DNA of 5,109 nt from Alphaproteobacteria bacterium UBA6544 (GCA_002434595.1 DJKK01000324.1:1-5109), one strand, 5' to 3'. Counted from the stretch's first letter, positions 1 to 5,109 are shown. Made by a program: numbers and translations. The notes: generated by a model from the sequence alone, not told the origin.

Positions 1-50
1 GCACAAGCTGAAGTTCAAATCCCCGATCCGTGAGGTGGATCATTCCCAAC

Positions 51-79
51 AAAAAAGCCGCCGCAGCAAAGGCTGGGCG
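51..79 (-). terminator. Intrinsic terminator, reading leftward
   Basis: On the minus strand the arm CGCCCAGC (79-72) pairs with GCTG-C-GGCG (67-59). This gives an eight-base-pair GC-rich stem with one bulged C (63) and a CTTT loop. GC and then six T residues (56-51) follow. The structure lies about 125 bases past the stop of the NmrA-like gene and would close the VOC-SDR operon. The pairing was worked out by eye and no folding energy was computed. Confidence 0.5.
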
Positions 80-205
80 ACCCCGGCGCTTTAGCTGCAT
101 TTGTAACGCGCCCGCAATCTGAGCTTCAAATCGGCGCAAGTCTTAGCGTAGCTTAGCTCATTGAATAAGGGAAACTGTTTCTGCCAAAACAGAAGCTATC
201 GAGGG

Positions 206-847
206 TCAATTGGCAAGCACCGGTTGCGCCCCAATAGTCGCGGGATCGTCAATCGCGGACGCGATGTAGTCGGCAACGGCGGCGCGGGAGATTATGCCAT
301 TTCGCCACTCTAAGGGCTGTGTTCTGACCCGGTACGGCCGCTTCAGACGCTGGTTCGTCAAGACACCAGGCCGGACGATGGTCCAGTCTAAGGTTGAATT
401 TTTGATCAGCGCTTCTTGCGCAGACTTGTCGCGGTACGCCTGCCCGAAAAAGATGTTGAAGGGCACCTTTTGAACGCAACTAATCGCATCCTTGCTATCC
501 CCGGCGCCAAAGCCGGTGACGGCGATCAAACGATTGATGTTCATGTCTTCCATGACGGGAACGAGAGTCCGGGTCGCCGATGAGAACAAATCGATTGGCC
601 CAGTAAAAAGTTTCAGGCTGACCGGCACGCCAAGTGCCTGCACCACTACGTCGGCATCTTTCAAGGCCGCACGGGTATCGTCCGCGTTTTTCGCGTCCCC
701 CGAGACTCTGGTCAGTTTGGGATGATCCAATTGAAGGCTGTTTGCGCCGCGCGAGAATGCGATGACGTGATGGCCTCTTTCAAGAAGCGCCTTGACGGTT
801 TCGAGGCCGATTCCGCGTGATCCGCCCATGACGACGACCCGGCTCAT
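206..847 (-). CDS. NmrA-like atypical SDR, NAD(P)-binding oxidoreductase
   Basis: A 213-residue Rossmann-fold protein of the atypical (extended-like) SDR / NAD(P)H-binding group. The dinucleotide-binding glycine motif GGSRGIG is at residues 8-14, directly after the first beta strand. The family hallmark YRDK is at 138-141, and LDWTIVRPGVLT (153-164) matches the conserved C-terminal stretch of small NmrA/SDR5-type proteins. Members bind NAD(P)(H) in the cytoplasm as small reductases, epimerases or redox sensors. The substrate cannot be inferred here. The length is normal for the family and the frame is intact. The ATG start at 847 overlaps the TGA of the upstream VOC gene by four bases (ATGA), so the two are probably translationally coupled in one mRNA. 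Confidence is high for the fold and low for the reaction. Confidence 0.88.
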   Translation of the reverse strand: MSRVVVMGGSRGIGLETVKALLERGHHVIAFSRGANSLQLDHPKLTRVSGDAKNADDTRAALKDADVVVQALGVPVSLKLFTGPIDLFSSATRTLVPVMEDMNINRLIAVTGFGAGDSKDAISCVQKVPFNIFFGQAYRDKSAQEALIKNSTLDWTIVRPGVLTNQRLKRPYRVRTQPLEWRNGIISRAAVADYIASAIDDPATIGAQPVLAN

Positions 848-1152
848 GACATTTCCTCCTGGGCAGCGGGCTTCAAAAACTCAACGGTGTTCCCGAACGG
901 GTCTTGGACGTAAACGCTGGCGGTGCCGTCCCGGTGTGGCGTGAGTTCCCCGTATCGTTCCGCATTCGGCGACCCGAACGCCACATGCGGCGGGTGTTGC
1001 GAAGGCAGAACGAGGGCGATAGAGGTATTCTCGATATCGAGGAGCGCCCAGGTCTTGTCCTGATAGGCGACCGACGCGTTTAACATCTCGGTGTACCAAT
1101 GAACAGCCGGCGCGATATCCGTCACGCAGAGAGCAACATGATGTAATTTCAT
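844..1152 (-). CDS. VOC family (glyoxalase/dioxygenase fold) protein
   Basis: A small vicinal-oxygen-chelate protein of 102 residues. The N-terminal HHVALCVTD (4-12) is the typical first strand with a metal-ligand His (H5). QHPPHVAF (52-59) supplies a second likely ligand (H56), and DPFGNTVEFL (84-93) supplies the C-terminal Glu (E91). Such proteins are cytoplasmic metal-dependent lyases, isomerases or dioxygenases, or binding proteins. The exact reaction is unknown. One VOC unit is present, so a working site would need a dimer. I chose the ATG at 1152 because AAAGG (1166-1162) sits nine bases before it and homologues usually begin MKLHHV. An upstream in-frame TTG at 1161 would add only three residues and overlap the spacing region. 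The last four bases overlap the start of the NmrA-like gene. The length is at the short end for the family but both ends look complete. Confidence 0.85.
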   Translation of the reverse strand: MKLHHVALCVTDIAPAVHWYTEMLNASVAYQDKTWALLDIENTSIALVLPSQHPPHVAFGSPNAERYGELTPHRDGTASVYVQDPFGNTVEFLKPAAQEEMS

Positions 1153-1223
1153 TTCGACCAACCTTTCTCGGATTTAATACGACGAACATCGCCATATCGA
1201 TTACCCGACCCCGGTGGTTAGCG

Positions 1224-1289
1224 TCACAACTCTGAAATATTTTTGGCGCCACGCCCGTATGAAACGGCACACCACCATCTCCATAACAT
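1224..1289 (-). CDS. Possible Trp-rich mini-ORF in the VOC operon leader
   Basis: A 21-codon reading frame starts at ATG 1289 and is preceded by a strong GGAGGA Shine-Dalgarno (1299-1294, four to five bases away). The peptide begins MLWRWWCAVSYG, with three tryptophans in the first six residues, and ends in TGA 72 bases before the VOC start. GGTGGT over the Trp codons (1276-1271) is complementary to ACCACC (1218-1213) further down the same transcript. This resembles a leader peptide, but the ORF is very short. It could equally be a chance frame or the first residues of a decayed gene. I recognise no homologue. Confidence 0.2.
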   Translation of the reverse strand: MLWRWWCAVSYGRGAKNISEL

Positions 1290-1350
1290 TTGGTCCTCCG
1301 GGGTTTAGCAGCCCGACACCACACGTCTCAATCTGGATGTCAGACCTCCG

Positions 1351-1551
1351 TCAGTGGCCTGTCCCGTAAGCCCACTCTGGCAGGAATGTCACCAGTTCCG
1401 AAAAAAAGGGTATGACCGCCACGTATATGCGATCGATTCCGAAATTCGTCAATCTGGATGCGACAAATAGATTGGCGCCGACCGGCGGTGTCAGGAAGCC
1501 GACTCCGCAGGCGATCACCATCGGAATGCCGAAGACAAACGGGCCAATTCC
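1351..1551 (-). pseudogene. Remnant of TRAP transporter large permease (DctM family), C-terminal end
   Basis: Translating the minus strand from about 1551 gives GIGPFVFGIPMVIACGVGFL, then TPPVGANLFVASRLTNFGID, then an IPFF-containing segment and a stop (TGA, 1353-1351). This matches the conserved C-terminal part of TRAP-T large permeases, where a family-typical LTPPVG-NLFVAS motif precedes the last transmembrane helix. About 66 codons survive. The preceding 350 or so residues are absent: upstream in the same frame there is a stop (TAA) within 15 bases and then unrelated sequence. The tail after IPFF is also shorter than usual, as if part of the last helix were deleted. No start codon or ribosome site is present, so it is very probably non-functional. 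The intact gene would have imported an organic acid together with a periplasmic binding protein and a small permease, neither of which is seen here. Confidence 0.72.
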
Positions 1552-1596
1552 GCGGTCACGGGCGACTTAGGCGTCGGAGGATAGCGTCTCGCGGCC

Positions 1597-1932
1597 GGCG
1601 ATTTCCTGACCGGCTAGGAAGTGCGAAACCGCCTCGATGGCGGTAAATTCGCCATCAAGAGGAACGCGGACTACGAATTTCCGGTCGCGATGACCCTAAT
1701 ACCGGATGGCTCGATGGACGGCGTCTCCGGAAACGGCTATTACGACGTTGGCCCTTGGTGGCTCCGCGGCGACACGCTCTGCCACGAATGGGAAGGCTGA
1801 TTCGATGGTGTCCGCAAGTGCCACGGCGTGGTGGCCGACGGCGCCGCACTTAGTTCTCGTCAAGCCGACGGCGAAAGTTTTCAAGTATGCCAAACGCCAC
1901 CTGAAATAACCGCTAGCACGATCACCGTTTGA
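1597..1932 (+). pseudogene. Decayed small-protein gene with two nonsense mutations
   Basis: The plus-strand frame starting at 1597 reads GDFLTG-stop-EVRNRLDGG. It continues through IPDGSMDGVSGNGYYDVGPW and WLRGDTLCHEWEG to a second stop, then FDGVRKCHGVVADG, and ends at TGA 1930-1932. The pattern LTG-EVR, Y-D-G-W-W-x-x-GD-x-LC-x-x-W, RKC, DG resembles a small alphaproteobacterial domain found in short exported proteins and at the ends of some cyclase-like proteins. I know the pattern but cannot name the family with certainty. The stops are TAG (1615-1617), where a Glu or Gln codon fits, and TGA (1798-1800), where Trp fits. Both look like single-base changes in an otherwise open frame. The N-terminus is missing, with another in-frame TAG at 1582-1584. 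Neighbouring intact genes use TGA as a stop, so recoding is unlikely. Confidence 0.5.
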
Positions 1933-1970
1933 TTCCCCGGCCCGTTCGCGCCACTTTAATGCCAAGCAAA

Positions 1971-2006
1971 CGCGCGACGCGTCGGGTGTCGCGCGCAGGA
2001 TTTTTT
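1971..2006 (+). terminator. GC-rich hairpin plus T-run just before the aldolase ribosome site
   Basis: CGCGCGAC (1971-1978) pairs perfectly with GTCGCGCG (1988-1995) around a nine-base loop, and six T residues lie at 2001-2006. CAGGA separates the stem from the T-run, which is longer than usual for an intrinsic terminator. A competing ten-base palindrome, CGACGCGTCG (1975-1984), overlaps the left arm. The T-run ends only three bases before the aldolase Shine-Dalgarno. It may be the old terminator of the decayed upstream gene, an attenuator for the aldolase operon, or an operator. A weak promoter-like pair (TTGATT at 1929, TTTAAT at 1955, spacing 20) lies just upstream, but the spacing is poor. 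Confidence 0.42.
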
Positions 2007-2019
2007 CTCGGAGACAGTC

Positions 2020-2784
2020 ATGGCACTCGCAACTCTAGTCTATCAAAACGAAGTCAGCGACGCAGAATGGGAAACCCGCTGCGACTTGGCGGCGCTATAT
2101 CGCATCTTCCATAACATGCGGATGACAGATCTGGTCTACACCCACCTCTCCGCCCGCGTGCCGGACGAGCCGAACTGCTTCCTGATGAACCAGTACGGCG
2201 AGATGTTCGATGAAGTCACGGCGTCGAGCCTCGTGAAGATGAACCTCGACGGCGAGATGGTTGGCCGGCAAAGCGCGTTCAACTCCGCGGGCTTCACCAT
2301 CCACAGCGCCTGCTATTTGGCGCGTGAGGACGTGGGTGCGGTTATCCACCTCCATACCAAGGCGAGCATCGCCGTTGCCTCAGTCAAGGGCGGCCTGATC
2401 CCGATGAGCCAGCATTCGCTCTATGTCATCGATGATCTCTCCTACCACGATTACGAGGGGCCGGCGACCAACCTCGATGAGCGCGAGAGCCTCGGCCGAA
2501 ACCTCGCCGACAAAAACAACATGCTGTTGGTCAACCACGGCTCGCTCTCCGTCGGCAGGACGATTCCACATGCGTTCCGCAATTCCTACTATCTGGAGAA
2601 ATCCTGCGACATCCAGGTCGCGGCACAGTCGCTCGGCGATGAGATCATCCTGATGGAGAAAGACATTATCGAGGACAAGGAAGGCCGCCGCCGCGCCTTC
2701 CGCGAGTCGGAAGATGTCGGCCAGATGGAATGGGATGCGCTGATCCGCCAGCTGGACCGTAACGGCTCCGATCACCGCCGATGA
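2020..2784 (+). CDS. Class II aldolase/adducin family protein
   Basis: A cytoplasmic protein of 254 residues that is one class II aldolase/adducin domain, of normal length. The zinc ligands are visible: HLH (H110 and H112) in VGAVIHLHTKASIAV, and H173 in LLVNHGSLSVG. These match the three metal histidines of L-fuculose-phosphate aldolase. The position of that enzyme's catalytic Glu (its motif SSEWRFH) is here SAGFTIH (89-95), with Gly91 in place of Glu. The adducin-like subgroup often shows this change, so a true sugar-phosphate aldolase reaction should not be assumed; decarboxylase or other metal-dependent lyase activity is possible. The ATG at 2020 is set by GGAGA (2010-2014) five bases upstream. 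The stop overlaps the rhodanese start by four bases (ATGA), indicating one operon with coupled translation. The product is certain at family level, the substrate unknown. Confidence 0.92.
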   Translation: MALATLVYQNEVSDAEWETRCDLAALYRIFHNMRMTDLVYTHLSARVPDEPNCFLMNQYGEMFDEVTASSLVKMNLDGEMVGRQSAFNSAGFTIHSACYLAREDVGAVIHLHTKASIAVASVKGGLIPMSQHSLYVIDDLSYHDYEGPATNLDERESLGRNLADKNNMLLVNHGSLSVGRTIPHAFRNSYYLEKSCDIQVAAQSLGDEIILMEKDIIEDKEGRRRAFRESEDVGQMEWDALIRQLDRNGSDHRR

Positions 2785-3113
2785 GTGGCGGACCAGCCGC
2801 CGAATTCATCGACCCAGAAACTTTACGCGCGTGGATGGCGGCGGGAGAAGCCATGATCGTCGACGTGCGCGAGGCCCACGAATATCAGGTGGCACATATC
2901 GAGGGATCGACCCTGATCCCGCTCTCGGCCTTCGACCCGGCGTCGATCCCGCCCCATGAGGGCAAGAATCTGGTCATCCACTGCGCCAGCGGCGTGCGCT
3001 GCGGCATGGCGTCCGAGCAATTGTTGGCCTCCGGATATAGAGGCCGGATTAACCGCCTAGCCGGCGGCATCGAAGCTTGGTACCACGCCGGCGGCTCCAT
3101 CGTGCAGGGATAA
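2781..3113 (+). CDS. Single-domain rhodanese-like sulfurtransferase
   Basis: A 110-residue protein consisting of one rhodanese domain with little extra sequence. IVDVREAHEYQVAHIEGSTL (26-45) is the conserved first half (DVRE, HIxGS). The active-site loop is CASGVRC, with the persulfide-forming Cys at 68 and Arg73 in the expected place, and LAGGIEAWYHAGG (93-105) is the typical GG-x-x-W end. Rhodaneses of this size carry sulfane sulfur on the Cys and pass it to thiol acceptors in the cytoplasm. No signal peptide or membrane segment is seen. A second Cys (C74) directly after the loop could form a disulfide with C68. The start is fixed by the four-base overlap with the aldolase stop, so it is probably translated by ribosomes finishing the aldolase. 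Pairing with an aldolase-fold enzyme suggests a sulfur-containing substrate or by-product, which is inference only. Confidence 0.92.
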   Translation: MSGGPAAEFIDPETLRAWMAAGEAMIVDVREAHEYQVAHIEGSTLIPLSAFDPASIPPHEGKNLVIHCASGVRCGMASEQLLASGYRGRINRLAGGIEAWYHAGGSIVQG

Positions 3114-3283
3114 GCCGCCCAAACCAAGAATTTTTATCTGTCAACGAACGAGAAAAACGACCAAATATCTTATCACAATCAAGGCATTTCATCTAATATG
3201 ATGACGCCGCGGAAAATGATCCTGTTATTTTTTACCCAAGTGCAGGGCTAACCAAATCGAGCGCCGAAAGCCACGAATTGTCC
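3114..3283. other. AT-rich intergenic stretch
   Basis: This is the spacer between the rhodanese stop and the tail of the convergent SnoaL-like remnant. It is clearly more AT-rich than the flanking genes. I find no reading frame resembling a known protein and no strong hairpin behind the rhodanese gene, so termination of that operon is not explained by an obvious intrinsic signal. Confidence 0.5.
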
Positions 3284-3284
3284 T

Positions 3285-3304
3285 AAAAACTCAAAGCTGT
3301 TTGA
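3285..3304 (-). terminator. Weak terminator candidate for the leftward SDR/SnoaL unit
   Basis: On the minus strand TCAAA (3304-3300) and TTTGA (3295-3291) enclose CAGC. G and then five T residues (3289-3285) follow. It lies 36 bases after the SnoaL-like stop, in the right place for the operon end. The stem has only five mostly A-T pairs, so it would be weak at best. Confidence 0.28.
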
Positions 3305-3339
3305 AGACGCTCGACAGCAATGTCTGCCGCGTTTTTTCT

Positions 3340-3685
3340 TTAGTTTTCTATGCGCTGCTGCTTGCCGTCCCTGCAGTGAAACACGTCGATGCCGTCGAAC
3401 GTGACCGGCTCACCCTTCAAGGTCATGCTGGCGGTCCAGGTCGTCACGAGGCTACCCATGGCTTCATTCGCGAACTCCAGCTTGTGATCGAAGCGTATCT
3501 CCCCCCAGACATGGGTAAACTGCGGAATCAGAACCTCCCAGATCTTATCGTGTCCTTGGCGGCCTGGCGGTTGAATTGATCGTATGCGCCGTCTTCCGCA
3601 AACAGTGACGCCGCGAGATCGACATCAACCTTCGCAAGGCATGGTGGACACGTTCAACCAATTCCAAGAGTTTATCATTTGTCAT
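3340..3685 (-). pseudogene. SnoaL-like / NTF2-fold protein, broken by two frameshifts
   Basis: Three consecutive frames together form one NTF2-like protein of about 115 residues. The first segment is MTNDKLLELVERVHHALRR. It shifts near 3627 to DVDLAASLFAEDGAYDQFN and shifts again near 3555 to KIWEVLIPQFTHVWGEIRF. The last frame runs through FDGIDVFHCRDGK to a TAA at 3342-3340. Each shift equals the loss of one base; the second looks like GGG shortened to GG (AAG-GGA). The aspartate-rich FAEDG-YD motif and the FDGIDVFH-x-RDGK end are typical of SnoaL-like proteins (small isomerases, hydratases or cyclases of a cone-shaped fold). It follows the PECR-like SDR by 47 bases on the same strand and was probably its operon partner. 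An ATG at 3736 overlapping the SDR stop is an alternative start. Either the gene is recently dead or the sequence carries base-count errors. Confidence 0.75.
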
Positions 3686-3732
3686 TTCTGCACGCACCGG
3701 TTCCCAACTTCGATTTGTCGCCGTCCGGCGGA

Positions 3733-4605
3733 TCATCCCTCACCCAGCACATCCGGGCGTACCGCACGGTGGAAGCCCTCATAGGGAGGCACCTTGCTCT
3801 CGCCCGCCGGCAGCGGGATATTGACGCAGGTGTTCGGCACGCCGCCGTCAACACGGATACAGGTACCGGTGATAAAGCCCGCCGCCGGCGACAAGAGGAA
3901 GGCGACCGCCGCCGAAAGTTCCGCCTCCGTGCCGATGCGTTTCAAGGGTACGAAGCCCGGCATTTCGCGGAAGCGTTTGCGGGTTTCCGGCTCAACATAA
4001 GTGTCGAAGCCCGACGACATGATCCAGCCGGGCGCTACCGCGTTGACACGCACGCCGTCCGGCCCCCATTCGACGGCGGCGGTTTCGGTGAGGCTCATCA
4101 TGCCGGCGCGCGCCGCCCCTGAATGCCCCATCTCAACCATCGAGCGCCACATGTCGGCAATAATATTTACGATCGTGCCGCCATTCGCCTTCATCGACTG
4201 GCGGTAAATCTCGCGCGCCATAAAAAACCCGCCCGTCAGATTGGTGGCTAAGACCGCATTCCAGCCATTAGCGCTGATGTCCTCGAGCCGTGCCGGGAAC
4301 TGGCCGCCCGCATTGTTTACTAGGCCATGAATTCGGCCATGGCGCGCAAGAATTTCGCTGACGCTCGCCTTCACCGCATCCTCGTCGCGGATGTCGAAAG
4401 CAAGTGTGTCAGCCGCGCCGCCATCCGCCGAGATCTCCGCTGCGACGTCCGCAAGCTTCCCTTTCTGCCGTCCCGTGATCACAACCCCCGCACCGAGCGA
4501 GGCCAGTTCGTGGGCGATGCAACGCCCGATACCGCTGCCCCCACCTGTCACGACAATGACTTGGCCCGCGAACAGATCGTCCTTAAAAACCGATTGGTAG
4601 TGCAT
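3733..4605 (-). CDS. SDR oxidoreductase, PECR/2,4-dienoyl-CoA reductase-like
   Basis: A 290-residue short-chain dehydrogenase. The cofactor motif TGGGSGIG is at 20-27 after VIVV; Arg46 after strand two suggests NADP(H). NNAG is at 97-100, the active-site Asn at 122, and VNAVAPGW and LLSPAAGFITGTCIRVDGG follow. The canonical YxxxK is missing: the place reads GHSGAARAG (160-168), the same HSGAARAG sequence as in mammalian peroxisomal trans-2-enoyl-CoA reductase. By family knowledge it is therefore likely to reduce an unsaturated acyl-CoA or a similar thioester in the cytoplasm; the substrate is unproven. I start at ATG 4605 because GAGG (4614-4611) lies five bases upstream and relatives begin MHYQSVF. 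The adjacent ATG at 4608 is too close to that site, and an in-frame ATG at 4650 would add an unconserved extension. The tail after the VDGG motif (about 35 residues) is longer than in basic SDRs. A SnoaL-like remnant follows on the same strand. Confidence 0.92.
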   Translation of the reverse strand: MHYQSVFKDDLFAGQVIVVTGGGSGIGRCIAHELASLGAGVVITGRQKGKLADVAAEISADGGAADTLAFDIRDEDAVKASVSEILARHGRIHGLVNNAGGQFPARLEDISANGWNAVLATNLTGGFFMAREIYRQSMKANGGTIVNIIADMWRSMVEMGHSGAARAGMMSLTETAAVEWGPDGVRVNAVAPGWIMSSGFDTYVEPETRKRFREMPGFVPLKRIGTEAELSAAVAFLLSPAAGFITGTCIRVDGGVPNTCVNIPLPAGESKVPPYEGFHRAVRPDVLGEG

Positions 4606-4800
4606 CATTCCCTCTTCTTCTCGCGTGCACCGCAACAAACAACTGCGCATTCAACGTCTTATCCGCCCGAATCCCTTGCGTCGCACGCGGACGAAGCGCA
4701 TAGTGCGCCGCAATCGCAACCTATTCCAAACGCGGCCCGAAATCGAGAGTTCGAAGCCGTGCACCATCGTCAGGCGCGGCGGCGGTAATGAGGGTGGGAC
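4606..4800. promoter_or_regulatory. Divergent intergenic region between SDR and TauE/SafE genes
   Basis: Both flanking genes start here and point away from each other, so their promoters should lie in this stretch. I see no convincing -35/-10 pair on either strand. The only dyad that stands out is GCGCA-TAG-TGCGC (4696-4708), a five-base arm with a three-base centre. It sits near the middle and is a weak operator candidate. A Shine-Dalgarno, GAGGGTGG (4790-4797), closes the region on the right. Confidence 0.4.
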
Positions 4801-5109
4801 GTGCATATATATCTGCCTATCGCCGAACTCTCGGTGAATGTACTCCTGGTGCTGGGCCTTGGCGCCGGCGTTGGCATGCTCTCCGGCATCTTCGGGGTCG
4901 GCGGCGGTTTTCTCATGACTCCGCTCCTGATCTTCCTCGGCATCTCTCCGCCGGTCGCGGTCGGCACAGAAGCCAACCAGATTCTCGCCTCCTCAGTCTC
5001 CGGCGTTATCGCCCATTGGCGACGCGATAATGTCGACTTCAAGATGGGGTCGGTTCTGCTGGTCGGCGGCCTCATCGGTTCAACATTCGGTGTCTGGCTG
5101 TTCAAGGAA
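4801..5109 (+). CDS. TauE/SafE family sulfite/organosulfonate exporter, 5' part only
   Basis: The first 103 residues of an integral membrane protein that continues past the window edge. The conserved N-terminal repeat signature GVGGGFLMTPLL is at 32-43. It is followed by VAVGTEANQILASSVSGVIA (52-71) and a basic loop HWRRDNVDFKMG (72-83), all typical of TauE/SafE permeases. Three hydrophobic stretches are visible (about 12-31, 37-48 and 83-101). Family members export sulfite, sulfoacetate or related anions across the inner membrane, and many are uncharacterised. The start is GTG at 4801, since GAGGGTGG lies three bases before it and the peptide HIYLPIAELSVN aligns with the usual beginning of this subgroup. 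The gene diverges from the PECR-like SDR. With the rhodanese about 1.7 kb away it is the second sulfur-related gene in the window, but on a separate transcript. Confidence 0.92.
   Translation, partial: MHIYLPIAELSVNVLLVLGLGAGVGMLSGIFGVGGGFLMTPLLIFLGISPPVAVGTEANQILASSVSGVIAHWRRDNVDFKMGSVLLVGGLIGSTFGVWLFKE

Noticed and set aside
2..94. Open plus-strand frame from the window edge (HKLKFKSPIREVDH... to TAG), possible C-terminus of an upstream gene
   Set aside because: Only 30 codons with no recognisable motif, and its second half coincides with the minus-strand terminator. It cannot be supported without upstream sequence.
8..132. Near-repeat CTGAAGTTCAAATC (8-21) and CTGAGCTTCAAATC (119-132)
   Set aside because: Only two imperfect copies (12 of 14 matches) with no further structure; chance similarity is sufficient.
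175..192. Inverted repeat CTGTTT/AAACAG just after the NmrA-like stop
   Set aside because: Six mostly A-T pairs and no T-run behind it on the minus strand; the hairpin at 51-79 is a much better terminator.
881..1324. Long minus-strand open frame across the VOC gene (147 codons)
   Set aside because: It runs out of frame over the well-supported VOC gene, is very rich in Arg and Cys, and matches no family; a shadow frame.
1582..1800. Stop-codon recoding (UGA as Trp or UAG readthrough) as explanation for the plus-strand remnant
   Set aside because: TGA ends the NmrA-like, aldolase and PECR-like SDR genes normally, and the remnant also lacks an N-terminus, so simple decay fits better.
2095..2775. 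Minus-strand open frames opposite the aldolase (86 and 131 codons)
   Set aside because: They are antisense to a clear class II aldolase and lack family motifs; they arise from its codon composition.
3301..3579. Plus-strand open frame of 92 codons starting at TTG
   Set aside because: Antisense to the SnoaL-like remnant, whose motifs are clear; no ribosome binding site before the TTG.
4609..4650. N-terminal extension of the PECR-like SDR from ATG 4650
   Set aside because: The extra residues (MRSCLLRCTREEEG) are not family-like and would consume the real ribosome binding site at 4614-4611.
3679..4788. Several plus-strand open frames opposite the PECR-like SDR
   Set aside because: They are antisense to an SDR with all main family motifs; Arg/Ala-rich shadow translations.

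Overview
The window looks like a chromosomal accessory stretch of a moderately GC-rich proteobacterium, most likely an alphaproteobacterium. That placement rests on the protein families seen (PECR-like SDR, TauE/SafE exporter, TRAP permease remnant, class II aldolase/adducin), and no marker gene supports it. There are six credible protein genes, one of them cut by the window edge. Three further stretches are decayed or frameshifted remnants. I see no rRNA, tRNA, CRISPR array, transposase, phage gene or defence system.

Layout. Positions 1-205 hold no convincing gene but contain a good intrinsic terminator reading leftward. Positions 206-1152 are a leftward two-gene operon: a small VOC (glyoxalase-fold) protein, then an NmrA-like atypical SDR whose start overlaps the VOC stop by 4 bases. 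Positions 1162-2019 are a gene graveyard. They hold a possible Trp-rich mini-ORF upstream of the VOC gene, the C-terminal end of a TRAP-transporter large permease (minus strand), and a plus-strand gene with two in-frame stops. Positions 2020-3113 are a rightward operon of a class II aldolase/adducin-family protein and a single-domain rhodanese, again joined by a 4-base ATGA overlap. Its ribosome binding site sits directly behind a GC-rich hairpin plus a T-run. Positions 3114-3339 are AT-rich and without a gene. Positions 3340-4605 are a leftward pair: a PECR-like SDR followed by a SnoaL/NTF2-like gene carrying two one-base frameshifts. At 4801 a TauE/SafE-type membrane exporter starts rightward and runs off the end, so 4606-4800 is a divergent promoter region.

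How the genes may work together. The intact genes resemble an alphaproteobacterial small-molecule catabolism neighbourhood: SDR oxidoreductases, an aldolase-fold enzyme, VOC and SnoaL-fold proteins, and formerly a TRAP uptake system. A rhodanese and a TauE/SafE permease add a loose sulfur or organosulfonate theme. No substrate can be read from the sequence. I do not see a clear new system. The points most worth checking are the hairpin before the aldolase, the non-canonical active sites of the aldolase and the PECR-like SDR, and the cluster of remnants, which reflects either genuine gene decay or sequence errors.
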